Shown piece by piece: positions 21,181 to 32,500 of a stretch of DNA of 64,000 nt. Position 1 is the stretch's first letter. Every line of letters begins with the position of its first letter. This DNA is from Melitaea cinxia (lineage: Eukaryota; Arthropoda; Insecta; Lepidoptera; Nymphalidae). The notes below the pieces were generated by a model. That model did not search any database, was not told the DNA's origin, and saw only the letters and a list, made by a program, of their open reading frames with translations. The DNA lies in the NCBI RefSeq assembly GCF_905220565.1, contig NC_059396.1, forward strand, positions 7,847,206 through 7,911,205. Reading direction: 5' to 3'. The translations under genes and the position numbers were made by a program.

Positions 21181-21529
21181 GATTCTCTTATAGCCTCCGT
21201 AGTTTTCGTGTTTTTCTGACGTCGAAATTCGTCTACAAAAATTACGCGAATATTCTACATGAGCAGAGATCCTTCGAACCAAGTAAATATTCTTTTGTGT
21301 CTCGAGAAACAGAGAAGACAGAAGGGGAGTGGGACTGTGGGAGTAGCGGTCATTTGGTGAGTCAATCTTTTCGCCAATCCTTGTTTCCGTAATCCTCTTG
21401 TATTCATATAAATTATTACACATTAATTATTGTTATTCTTGAGATCAAACCTTACTCATTATAACGTTGTGAAATTGATATCTCATTGATAATAGGAACA
21501 TAGAGTAGTAAGGTACATAGATACTTTAT

Positions 21530-21830
21530 TAAATTAAAATAAATTTCAAATTGTTTATAAATTAAATAATAATAAATTGTTATAATATTAAAGTGTTATG
21601 ATACTCTATTTAAGAAAATAAAATTAAAATAGAATTGAATAAATTAAATTAATAAATTATTGTAATATTAAAGTGTTATGACATTTTATTTAAGAAAATA
21701 AAATTTCAAATTGAATTAAATAAATTAAATTAATAAATTGTTATAATATTAGTGTTATGATATACAATTTAATAAAATTAAATTTTGCATTGTATTAAAT
21801 AAATTAAATAATATTAAATTGTTATATAAT
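21530..21830 (+). repeat. ~80-bp tandem repeats in the leader
   Basis: 'taatattaaagtgttatga' recurs at about 80-bp spacing (near 21583, 21663 and 21743, the last with a small deletion), embedded in 'ttaaataaattaaa' filler. Confidence 0.75.
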
Positions 21831-22087
21831 TAAACATATTTAAGTTTGTTAAAATATAATATATATAATATATATTATAATTGTTGTTTAAATAATCTAA
21901 GTTTAAATTTATATTAAAAGTTTAAATTGTAATAAATACTTAAATGAATTTACAATATATTATTTTATAAATTAACAATTTTTAGTTTAATTTCTAAATT
22001 TGATTTTTATTATCATTTTATTTACGTGTTTTTTATTATATGTGTGATTTTTTTTTCTCGTGTGAAAGCATTTAATATTTAAGCCAG

Positions 22088-22980
22088 TTGCATCCTCTGA
22101 TTATTTCATTACTCTATAATCGTGACAACCACAACCGTATCACTAATACCAAAAAAATTATAGATCTAATTCCGCTATATAGTAATGATAAAAGACACTT
22201 AAATCTTTATTTACGAAAATGTCAATACGTGATTGTGTGGTATAATGGTAACGAGGAACAAAATGTTTACACAACACATTGTAACATCACCACCCACTCC
22301 ACTCCACCTTAAAAACTCTGTTAATCCAACATTTTGGAGACCCTCGCAGTGAAGAGTGCAGTAATATCGAGTTAGAATCTTTAAAAATTAATCCAGGTGA
22401 AACCTTTCTCGAATTTTGTAATAATAAATAGACGAATACAAGGTGTTCGATCGTTATTAATGTCGAAGGTCAATTCAATCCATGATCCAGAATTTAAAAC
22501 TTGCGAAATCGGTTATTTATAATAATACAGCTTTAAATGCATTTTTATATAAAATCCCGGAAAATATGATGCGTACAGTTAGGCTTAAATCACCCAAAAC
22601 TTTAGAAGCAGCTTTAAGTATTGTTCTCGAGGAAGTAAACTTCTTAGAGGAATATAAGATGCGTAATCGTGTACATGGTAACAGCCAAATTATAGGTTCA
22701 AAGCCATCGATGACACGACCATTTGGTTACAAGCCCAGCTTACCTTTTTATTCTAAATTTAATTTTGATAATTCTCAAAAGACACCTCAAGTTCAGGGTC
22801 AACGTCAAGTACTAAGGCCATCGTTCGGTCATAGACCTCAGTTAGGTTTCCAATCGCAACAAATACAAGCCTCCGCAACAATTTGGATACAGACCTCCAC
22901 ACCAATTTGGGTATATGCCTCCACAGCAATTCGGGAATAAGCCTCCACAATAACTAGGGTACGAACTCCGTCAGCAATTC
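22088..22980 (+). pseudogene. gag remnant
   Basis: Two separated frames: 22088-22312, and 22482-22940 with SPKTLEAALSIVLEEVNFLE, typical of the capsid end in lepidopteran errantiviruses. A run of degenerate FG(Y/N)(K/R)P-type repeats follows and shifts frame near 22860. Stops and frame changes separate the parts, so no full Gag is possible. Confidence 0.75.
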
Positions 22981-23609
22981 GGCTACAAGCCACCACAACC
23001 TCAACAATAACCAATGATGTATCCATGAGGCTAGCTCAGCCTAAAATGCAACAAGGATTTAATTTAAGCAAATTAACGATGACTAAATGTCAAGAGAATT
23101 TTCCCTGTGATGAATATTATTATTACGACAATTAATGTTCAAATGATATCAATTACTGTTATGATGCTGACGCTCTGTCTAGAATAAAAATTAACGCCTT
23201 AAATTCAGGCGAAGAAAATCAGTCACTAGTAGTTAATGTTGATCAAAGCCTAGATTACGGTGATTCATCAACAATGACTATATCAGATTTAACTCAAACA
23301 GCAACAGCAAGTTCTATAGAAATTCCTAGTGAAAATTTAAATGAAAATGGCTATCCTGTGCGATCAGAGTCTAGTAGATCGGAAACGATTCATTCATACT
23401 TGAATCCAAAACTATCTGGAATACCAATTTTGAATGAGGCCATAGACACACAAAGCCAAACCTAACCAGCTTCTAGCTTTTCCATGGCAAAAAAACGGTA
23501 TCCAAGTAACAGATCTATCGCCTGATAAACAAAAAGTCTTACAAGTTTTCTTACCAACCAGTCAAACTTGAATTAATAAAAGAATTTTTAAAACAATACA
23601 TAAAGCTGA

Positions 23610-23848
23610 AAACAAAGTATTTTATTTTTTTTAAAGAAGAGGAACGTCAAAAATTATTCAGTAATATGATTATTCAACTTTTTGAAAAAGGTTTACTTAA
23701 TTTCTATGAATGCACAGAACGAGTAGTATATGTTGAAGATAAAGAAGAAAAGAAAGCTATCATAAGTAAATATCATGAAGAAAAAATATACCACTGGGGC
23801 ATTAAGGAGACTTTAGTTCGGATTCGTAGAAATTACTATTGAGATAGA
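23610..23848 (+). pseudogene. pol remnant (linker and integrase zinc finger)
   Basis: The frame reads through KEEERQKLFSN and then KYHEEKIYHWGIKETLVRI, the two histidines of the HHCC zinc finger that opens retroviral integrases. A TGA at 23840-23842 stands where the family has a tryptophan codon. The reverse transcriptase that should precede it is absent. Confidence 0.7.
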
Positions 23849-24625
23849 ATGCAGGAGACAGTTACAGCAGTTATAAATAGTTGCGAAGCATGCCGGAAAA
23901 TGAAATATGATAGAAAACCCATTAAACCTGTTCTGCAGCTGACAAAAACCCAGGATGGCCCGTTTCAGGAAATGGTTAAAGAGCATGCAAAACGGATCAG
24001 AGTATTGTTACCGGATAAGATGGTAGCAATAAAGAAAAAGGTTAGGAAAGAGAGAGGTGGTGAAGCTAACATTGAGTTTCCTGAAGGAGAAATTGCTTTT
24101 GCAAAGGACGTTAACAAGCGTAAAAGCAAAGACAAACCAAGATATGTAAAGGCAAGGGTTAGAGGACGTGCAGAGAGAAATATCTTACCCCTAAAAGTAG
24201 GAGACAGAAACACCAAAACTCCTATTAAAACGTTAAACGTTTTTCGCAGGTTCTACTGCATCGTGGTAAAGAAAGTTAAAGCATACATTCAAACCGACCA
24301 CTGGACTATAGTTAAGCTTTTGAGTTTAAAACAAACCTGTAATGATTTAAATCACATTGTCATAAATTACCAACAAATGTGTGGGATAATTGAATGGAAT
24401 GAATTATACTCTCAAGAACTAATAAGTATTAAGATCCATACAGACTTTATACGCGATATAACAATAGAAAAACAACTACTACCACAGAAACGTTCTAAGA
24501 GAGGTCTTATAAATCCTTTGGGTTCCGTAATAAAAATAATAATTGGTAATCTGGATCATGATGACGCGAGTAAATACGATGAACTTATCTCAAATTTAAA
24601 TAATAACCAAATTATTATTTCATAG
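23849..24625 (+). pseudogene. Fused integrase-end / env-start frame, 258 aa
   Basis: One open frame that joins three pieces: the C-x2-C half of the integrase zinc finger (SCEACRKMKYDRKPIKP); the basic integrase C-terminal region (from about residue 45, LLPDKMVAIKKKVRKERGG); and, from about residue 130, an env-like part. The env-like part contains a furin-type cleavage motif RSKR (24491-24502) followed by GLINPLGSVIK and GNLD, as in baculovirus-F-like envelope proteins. The DDE catalytic core between the first two pieces is deleted. The result is an accidental fusion kept open; function is unlikely. Confidence 0.72.
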
Positions 24626-24639
24626 AAACTAACAATAGT

Positions 24640-25574
24640 CTCTAAAATGTTCGATAGTTTTATCAATATAACTAAAACAATGAATAAGAGCTCTGTTCAC
24701 TTTCAGAACCGTTTAACAAAAGTTGAAATTTTACTGAAAGATGTATCTGTGAAGCAGACTAATTGGATTTTTGTACCTTATCTTACGGAATTATTTAGTG
24801 TATTTTACAAGGAGCTTTCGTACTATATTTGTTAGACTAAGTGAAATGGAAATAGCATTAGCATTAAGTAAAGTCTCTATATCATCAACCAATTGTAAAT
24901 TCTACAGAATCATTAAATCATTTAAATTTAATCTCTAATTCTATAAGCTTAGTTATCTACCAGCAGAAACAAATTTATTAAAAATAGAGGAAAGCATTTG
25001 TGTAAAATCATATATTATAAACAATCGGATAACATTTTAAAATGGAAATACCAATTACAGATAACTCCACGTATAATTATTTTAAGCTATATATTCATTA
25101 CCTATTTTTCATGAACCAGAAAACAAATCCGTAACCATTATTCCCAAATATACCTTACCTTTCGGCGAAAGGAATAAAGTACTTACCACTTTAAAACCGT
25201 TCCGTTCATTGTCGACCAGCGATCAATTCCTATGCACTTCAGACAATCTGGCATTATTTTATGAACGTACTTGTATAGAACAGCTTATGAAATTCGAAGA
25301 CGACTTGACTCCCTGTAAGCAGCATCAGGTCCAGATCGAAGAGGTTAACGTTCAGCAAGTCAATACAGATAGCTGGCTCCTCTATAGTAGACTGAGAACA
25401 ACGCTGACCAAGCAATGTGGTCCTGAGGTCAGTAAACAATTTGTATTTGGCACTTACCTGAAGACTATCGATGACGCCTGTGACCTGGAAATTCACAGAG
25501 TTCACTTCCACCACCGAGCCTTAATAGAATCAAATGTCACTAAGAAGATCCCAATTATAACACTGCCTCAATAA
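24640..25574 (+). pseudogene. env-like remnant, middle part
   Basis: Short frames (24647-24835; 25209-25574) with cysteine-containing ectodomain-like sequence, separated by stops and shifts. Not translatable as one protein. Confidence 0.6.
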
Positions 25575-25583
25575 AAAACGAAT

Positions 25584-25820
25584 ATGACTCTATCTAGTGC
25601 AAGTGTACTCAATATGAAAGAAATAAGTTTAGATGAAGTGAAATATATGGCCTTTTCGTTGAAACATAGTGCAGTGATTAAAAGTGTTTTGAATGATAAG
25701 AAAGACAATAACTTCAGTGAAATTTTAGGATACGTAACATTAGTTCTAGTAATTTTAAGTCTTTTGTTTTTTTTTATTTTATATAATGTGGCTAAAATCG
25801 CTAAAATGTTTATTATTTAA
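25584..25820 (+). pseudogene. env-like remnant, membrane anchor
   Basis: 78-codon frame whose last third is strongly hydrophobic (YVTLVLVILSLLFFFILY) with a short lysine-containing tail. This is the expected transmembrane anchor at the end of an errantivirus envelope protein. Confidence 0.7.
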
Positions 25821-25872
25821 GCAAAATCATCGGAATGAATCTCAAATCGATCCTTTCGATAATTTTTCTCTT

Positions 25873-25883
25873 AGGGATGGAGG
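25873..25883 (+). promoter_or_regulatory. Polypurine tract
   Basis: AGGGATGGAGG directly before the 3' LTR, where plus-strand DNA synthesis is primed in LTR elements. Confidence 0.7.
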
Positions 25884-26170
25884 ATTTATAATTACAACTC
25901 GTCTATCAGCTCTAGATTAAGGTACATAGAATAAGATACATAGAATAAGGTACATAGAATATGATACATGAAATAAAATTCATAGAATAAGCAAGAGACG
26001 CAAACTCAGCGTCTGCCCCCCCCCCCCCCCCCCGCTGGGCCAAGATTGTAATGGTTAAGTCACATTAAAGCCTCCAAATCGGTTATATGTCTTTCATTAA
26101 TTTTATTTAAATTAAGTTAGTTAATAGTTAATTAGTATAAATAGTTTTCAAAACGCTCCAAAAACCAAAA
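25884..26170 (+). repeat. 3' LTR
   Basis: 287 bp homologous to 20831-21164. It is shorter because it lacks one copy of the duplicated segment and carries a C-run (about 26017-26033) where the 5' copy has C/T-mixed sequence. Confidence 0.88.
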
Positions 26171-26204
26171 GAAGCTAGGAATGTTATATTTATAAATAAC
26201 GAGC

Positions 26205-26410
26205 TGAAAGCGCAAACGTTGTTTTGCTATATACATTATTAACCCCCTTAATCCCCCTCCCCTCTGAACTTAGGGGTATGAAAAATAGATGTTGGTCGAT
26301 TCTCAGACCTACCCGATATGCACATAAAATTTCATAAAAATCGGCCCAACCGTTTCAGAGGGGTATTTTAACTAACATTGTGATACGAGAATTTTATATA
26401 CTCGTATAAG
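26205..26410 (+). repeat. Interspersed repeat, same family as 14480-14815
   Basis: 'gattctcagacctacccgat', 'cacataaaatttcat' and 'cgagaattttatata' in the same order as the copy at 14480-14815. Confidence 0.65.
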
Positions 26411-27250
26411 ATTATAGAATATCCCATTTAACAGTAGATAGTTTTTCAAAAATACTATTAATACCATTTTTAATAGTGTTTTTATTGCTTAATGCAACTT
26501 TATATATAAGTCCATTTTTTACAAATAACTAATGTGAAAACTGTACATTTGCTTAACACATACGAGTAAGCTGTGATAGTTGAATGTGCCTGCCACTTGC
26601 AATTACGGTTTTAACTTAGTATCTGTTTTGCCTCTCATATTCGTGCAGGTAAAATATTCTTAATATTTTTTCCATTTTTGAACCATTAAATTATTCTTTT
26701 CTTGCTTATAACTATATCATATCGTTGACAATGAATTCGAAATGCGCATAAAATAATTATGTGAGGTCGGCTCGACGCTGGTATTCCTCTAGGTAGCACT
26801 CTACTTCCTCTTTTACTCTTTATATTAACTTCTCAGCTGAACTTTTACAATTTCTTTACATCACTCAACCAACATTGTACAGCTTTATTTGACATTGTCA
26901 ATTACCTGCTAGTACAGTAAATTATAACAACATACACTTGGACTAGTAATTCTAGCCATATTTGCTAGCCCTATATGCTAGCCTCAATAGCATGTTGTTT
27001 AATTTTAAATTTTTTAAACTGCCTCAAAGCATCGTGTTATCTTATTTTATATTTTGCTGGCGTATTTAATCGATTATAGTAAATAATATGGTTTTATAAA
27101 ACAAATTTTAATTATTATATAGTTTTATACTAATAATAAGAATGCTCTAGTACTCAAAATGAGCACTAAATATTTGAATTACTTGTGCCTACTTTTAAAA
27201 TATGTCTTTTGTTAGAATCGAGTGTCATACATTTAAATCTTCGTCTTATC
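26411..27250. other. AT-rich intergenic, nothing recognised
   Basis: Contains a short local repeat of 'tgctagc' around 26950-26985. No gene seen. Confidence 0.45.
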
Positions 27251-27254
27251 GTGC

Positions 27255-27870
27255 ATCTTTTTAACCGACTTCCAAAAAAGGAGGAGCTTCTCAATTCGAC
27301 TGTATTTTTTTTTATGTATGTTACTTCAGAACTTTTGACGGGGTGGAGCGATTTCGACAAATTTTCTTTTGATCTAACAGTGGTATGTGTCATTTGGTCC
27401 CATTTAAATTTATTTGAGATTTAACAACTACTTTTCGAGTTATATCTAATAATGCGTTTTTACTTGACGCTTTTTTCGTCGACCTACGTTGTATTATACC
27501 GCATAACTGTCTACTGGATGTACCGATTTTGATAATTCTTTTTTTGTTGGAAAGGGGTATCCCTAGTTTGGTACCATGATAAGGAAACCAGGGTCTGATG
27601 ATGGAATCTCAGAGAAATCGAGGGAAACTTCGAAAATCCGCATAACTTTTTCAGGGTGTACCGATTTTGATAATTTTTAATTTAATCGAAAGCTAATGTT
27701 TATCATGTGGTCACATTTAAATATCATCGAGACCTGATTACAATTTTTGGAGTATTCTTTGATAACGCGTAGTTACTTGACTATTTTTTCGTCGATCTAC
27801 GTTGTATTACTCGTCGATGTGATTGAAGTCGGTTTTTTTTTCATTTGCGAGCAAACACAATTATTTTAAT
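27255..27870 (+). repeat. 'aaccgacttc...gaagtcggtt' repeat (family 4), long copy
   Basis: Begins 'ttaaccgacttccaaaaaag' and ends 'gaagtcggtttttttttcat' plus 'gcgagcaaacacaatta'. The interior repeats a block ('gtgtaccgattttgataa') two to three times. The close relative at 36685-37200 shares most of it. Confidence 0.8.
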
Positions 27871-27949
27871 TTTACTATATAAGTATTATAATTACACCAA
27901 AACCATTGTATCTGCCAGAATCAAGCAGATAACTCTTTAGTGTAAGACC

Positions 27950-28065
27950 TGATAGAGATCGTTACTCCTAGTGGGGAATATATCCGCCAAGCATCGAAGT
28001 CGCGTATTTGATTAAGCTCCAATCCTTCTCCCACATGGAGAAAGAGACTTATCCCAGCATGTATG
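27950..28065 (+). repeat. SINE tail fragment
   Basis: 'agagatcgttactcctagtg', 'ggaatatatccgccaa' and 'ggagaaagag' follow the order of the SINE at 62800-63185. Confidence 0.6.
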
Positions 28066-28200
28066 AAATGGTTCTGCTTTAAAATGGTTCTAAATAACAC
28101 CGTCTTGAATATTGGTAACTTATGGCATAGTGTTTCGTACGTTATATCCAAAAAATGTAAATTATACAAACTATAAGTTAAAAATCTATATTTTTAACCA

Positions 28201-28292
28201 GTGATCATAGTTAATCTAAGGTAGTGATCATAGTTACTCTAAAATAGTGATCATAGTTAACCTTAAGTAGTGATCATAGTAAATCTAAAGTT
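28201..28292 (+). repeat. 23-bp minisatellite, four units
   Basis: 'gtgatcatagttaatctaag' plus three bases repeats at 28201, 28224, 28247 and 28270 with a few substitutions. Confidence 0.92.
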
Positions 28293-29170
28293 GTCCCGGT
28301 AAAAAAAAATATCTGGAGCCTACTGTCCTTTCATAGCGTGCAGCAAAACAGTGTAGTGTACTTTATAAGTGAACACAAAATCACTTACAACTTACATGAA
28401 TGATATGTGCAAGGTGATATTAAACTTTAAAAAGATTTTATGTTTCCTCTGACGATGCCCCTATACACTAGATTCAGCCTCTGCTGAGCTATCTCAGGGA
28501 TCCAGTTCAATTGACTAATGAGATACAGAGAGAATGATGCAATGATTCTTTTATTTTGAACGTCTTTGAAAACAAATTCGTCTGCAAAGCAGCTAGTCAT
28601 CAATATTGAACAATGAAATGAATATCACAGACAAAAACTATTATTTAGATCCGGACGAACACGTTTTATAGATAACATTCTATCAATGAACTCTTAACCA
28701 AACATAGTTTAAAATGTAAACCTAATCATAATTATGAATACATTTGTATGTTATTATTCATTTTTCCCTGTTTATTTGTCACTTCCGTGCTTAGCTTTTT
28801 CGTGACTGAAATACTATATAAGTTAATAAAAACGACGAAAAAACTCTATGGAAGTTGAAATCAGAAGTATAAATCTTTATCCTAGGGCTTTTGGCCTGTA
28901 AAAGTTAGACATAATAATAATTTGATATTTTCTATGTATTGTCTACTAGTTCATAAATACATTTTTTAGTTTTAGCAAATTAAAAACTGTAGCATTATAA
29001 TTTTATGATATAAACAATGTATTACTTGGTGTCATTTATACCTACATGTATAAACAAAACAAGCGCCTATTAGGTGTGTCAGTGAGTGCAACTTAAATTC
29101 GAAAAAACGTTTAATTAAATTTACAATTTGTACGATTTTATTTTTGTGTTACCCAAACATTAGAAATTCT

Positions 29171-29470
29171 AAACATTTTTTAATATCATATCAAAGATCG
29201 ACCGTTCCAGCGGGGATCGAACCTGAATCTCCGACTGACCGTGTCGGTGCTCTAGCCAATTACCGTGGCGCCGTCTATAGTGAGTTCTTTACAGAAACGT
29301 GGCGTGGGTTCGCTTAAACTGAATATAAAAATCATCATATCAAAAATTTCGATCTAACGGGTACATCGTTCCATTGCTTAATTGGCTAAAGCACTGACAC
29401 AGTCAGTCGGAGATGCAGGTTCGATCCCCGCTGGAACGGTCGGTTTTTGATATGATATTAAAAAATGTTT
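29171..29470. repeat. Inverted pair of tRNA-like sequences (foldback)
   Basis: Arms 29171-29261 and 29380-29470 are inverted copies with only a few mismatches. Each carries a tRNA-like half with A-box ('taattggctagagca' type) and B-box ('ggttcgatcccc'; plus copy near 29418). The right copy reads outward to the right, the left one to the left. A 5-bp anticodon-like stem with 7-nt loop is visible (left copy, minus: CCGAC-ACGGTCA-GTCGG). The residue before the would-be anticodon is C, not U, and the acceptor stem is not complete, so a functional tRNA gene is unlikely. Confidence 0.8.
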
Positions 29471-29542
29471 TAAATTTACAATATTCAATCCACATTTATT
29501 ATGTATTATATTAATTAAAATTCGAAGTATCACATCTCAAAT

Positions 29543-29548
29543 TTTATT
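29543..29548 (-). terminator. Poly(A) signal of gene B
   Basis: AATAAA on the minus strand, about 50 nt after the premature stop and 10 nt after the second, probably ancestral, stop. Confidence 0.55.
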
Positions 29549-29599
29549 ACATACTATTTAATCTATTCGTATGCATCTGAGTGATTCTCCGCTGACTAT

Positions 29600-32500
29600 T
29601 CACTGAGATTTTTTTAATCGTTTCGTCTCGTCACTTCCATATTTAAGATCTTCTTCGAAAAAAGAGTTGTATTCATGCATTTTATTTTTCCAATAATCTG
29701 TAAAAAAGGTATCACACTTACATATAAAGACGAAATTATCTAAAAGATAAAAAAAATCAGTTATGTGTAGAAAAAATGTATTCATTTTTTATATATAGTA
29801 TATTATAGCAAATACTTTTACACTGATATGGAAATTTATCAATAACTTTTAATCAGTTAATACCACCAGTAGATTATCAAAAATATGAAGGTAATAATAA
29901 TTTATATTATAATTGTTTGTGAGTAGTTCATCACTAAATGTTTCACAGCTCAGCAATGACCTCTTTCTTCGTGTTGTAGGAATAGTATAAATGATAGTAC
30001 ATCATATACTCAAGTAAATGTAATAAATATTTTGTATTACCTGTACAGCTTTGTATACTTTCACCTGTCCCGCCATACTCTTCAGGCAATATTTCTTTAG
30101 GCACATGTTCATATAAAGTATCCATGTTTTTGTTATGTATCATTATCTGAAACAAAAGTATTCAAACTGTTATTTTTATATACAACTAGCTTTACCCTGC
30201 GCGCACTGCTACGCTTTTTTTTTTGTCGTACCAACTCAGAAACCTTTGTGGGCACACAACACTTTGCTGATTATCATAACACGAAAAAAAGCATAGTTTA
30301 CGATTTTATAAAGGGCATACAGACAAACATTCATTTATATATATATTGCATGAAGTTTAAACAATCTATATTTCTGCAGTTTTAAAAAACTTATAAAAAA
30401 AAATGTAGGCGAACTGATCTAGTATCCTGTTTTGTTTTGAGCTATACATTAAATGATTCTTTTTTATAAAGATAGATTAGTTTTAAAATTTTATTACTTG
30501 ATTATTCATGCTTTGTTTTCAATAATGGATATAATATTATTCGTATCTGTACATTATAATAATATAGCTCTTAAGTGTTTGTCTGGACCTGAGGGTTTGA
30601 TTAAAAACCAAAACCAATAACTTCTTGCATTAGGAGGTATGTTTATTAAGCGAGGCCACAAAAATGAAAACTATAACTTACGAAAGGATTACTGATCAAA
30701 ATTAAATGAGTCATTTGAGTTTATTTCTGTGTTTATCTTTTAATTAACCGACTTCAAAAAAAGAGGAGGTTTTCAATTAAACTGTAATATTTTTATAATT
30801 GCTTTATAACATTTTAGTGGATGTACCAATTTCGATAATTATTTTTAATCGAAAGCTTGTGCCTGTCATGTGGCTCCTTTTAAGTTTGATCAAGATTTGA
30901 CGAGTACTTTATGAGTTGCGTTCTTTTTGAAATGCGTATTTTATTAATTATTTTTTGACTACATTTTGTTAATTATATGTTACTTGTCGATGTCAATTGA
31001 AGTCCTTTTTTTTTAATTTGCAAGCGAACACAATTATTTTAATGTGTATAATATAATACATATTTTGTGTTTATAAAAACAATATAATCTTTGAGATAGA
31101 GATATGCTATAATATTGGTATTTATAATTGCTGGTGACTGCTAACGAATCAGAAGCGATTTGATAGGACTATATATAAATAAGTAAAGATTGAAAACTTA
31201 CCCTGTTCCGAACCTTTTCATTCATAAATCTTCTAGCAATATTGAAAAATGTTTCAAAAAAGGAAGGAGTGTTTAAGAAATGTATAGCTTTTATTCTTAT
31301 AGGCAAAGCATCCTGAAATTTTTTTAAATATTATTAAATAACCTTAAAATGAAAAGAAAACATACGGAACAATAATAGTCTTTAAATATTCCAAGATAGA
31401 GTTGTGGTCTCGTTTTCTAGCAAGAAGAAGAATTGGCACGTTAATTTTTTAATACCTTTGACTTAATTACTTTTGACTGTGAATTGTCGAATCATACTCA
31501 TATAATCAGAATTTTTCTGGAATTATACTGTCTTATAATCATAATATTTTTAATTTTTGACAAAACTCTTTGCATAGTCACCTGGTTAGCAGTAACTAAA
31601 TTCTTAATTTGTTTGAAAGGAGTGTTTGTATAATGTCCTAATCTAGCGCCCTTAAGGTCTACGACATTGATAGCTCCTGCTACTACTAAATTATCGTCCT
31701 CCATGAAACAGATCTGTTGATAACAAAGATAAACATGATTGTTAAAAAAATATATCTAGATGAATCTTCAATGAACTGTATTAGTACAAATTAGAAAGGT
31801 GTGTTTGATAACTTTAATAGAATTTTAACAATACACCTTAATATTCTATATTGCCCAAAAACAGCGTAAACTATGGAACACATCACGTGAAATAGACAAC
31901 GAAAAAAAGCTAGATCTTAGAATTCGTTCAAGAAATAAGTTATCAAAAATAATTATACAAGTCAAGAAATGGTCGTTAATACTTTTTAACGTGAAGTTAA
32001 CTGAAATAGTAAAACAAAATAGTGCACCTGCTCTTGCAGAACCAAAACCGCCATTATATCTATCAACGTGTATTTTTTTATGTCAATTTGACCTATTCTG
32101 TACAAAATAACCCTAGGATCAGCTGGATTCTTCGTCAGCCGCAGTATTAACATTGCACTGAAAAAAAATGTAAGACACGTGTGAGTCCAGAAAAATTATA
32201 CATGTTTTCAAAGACTTACAACTAAAAAAACGAGTGTGCTTTAGACCACGCGACTGAAGTAAAAATTTTAGCTCCTGCAGTCATACACTAAAGTAACTCT
32301 CTCTCTTTCTATCTTCACTAACTTATATCTGCCTCTCAACTTTCATTCGCCTCGCTCGATCGCACTTTTCGTAACGCTCTCGTCACATATTCACAAACTT
32401 ACTCCCCAAGTCAAGCGTGCGTACAGAATTTTCACTTCAAAAACACAGCAAACAATAAAGAATGCTGATCTTTAACGCCTTAAAATAATTTTATTTTCAT

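Larger units (their letters stand above)
20831..26170 (+). mobile_element. Errantivirus-type LTR retroelement, decayed
   Basis: Insect endogenous retrovirus of the Ty3/gypsy errantivirus group, recognised by LTRs at both ends, a tRNA-type primer site, a gag remnant, an integrase zinc-finger remnant and an env-like remnant with furin motif and membrane anchor. The interior is about 4.7 kb; protease, reverse transcriptase, RNase H and the integrase core are missing, so it cannot move by itself. LTRs differ from each other by substitutions and a duplication, so the insertion is old. It lies between genes A and B, in plus orientation. Confidence 0.9.

Noticed and set aside
23965..24216. 83-codon minus-strand frame
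   Set aside because: Antisense shadow of the integrase/env fusion frame.
29212..29440. Possible genuine tRNA genes
   Set aside because: A and B boxes and an anticodon-like stem exist, but the base before the anticodon is not U, the T-stem has a mismatch and the acceptor stem does not pair fully. The copies form a foldback repeat.
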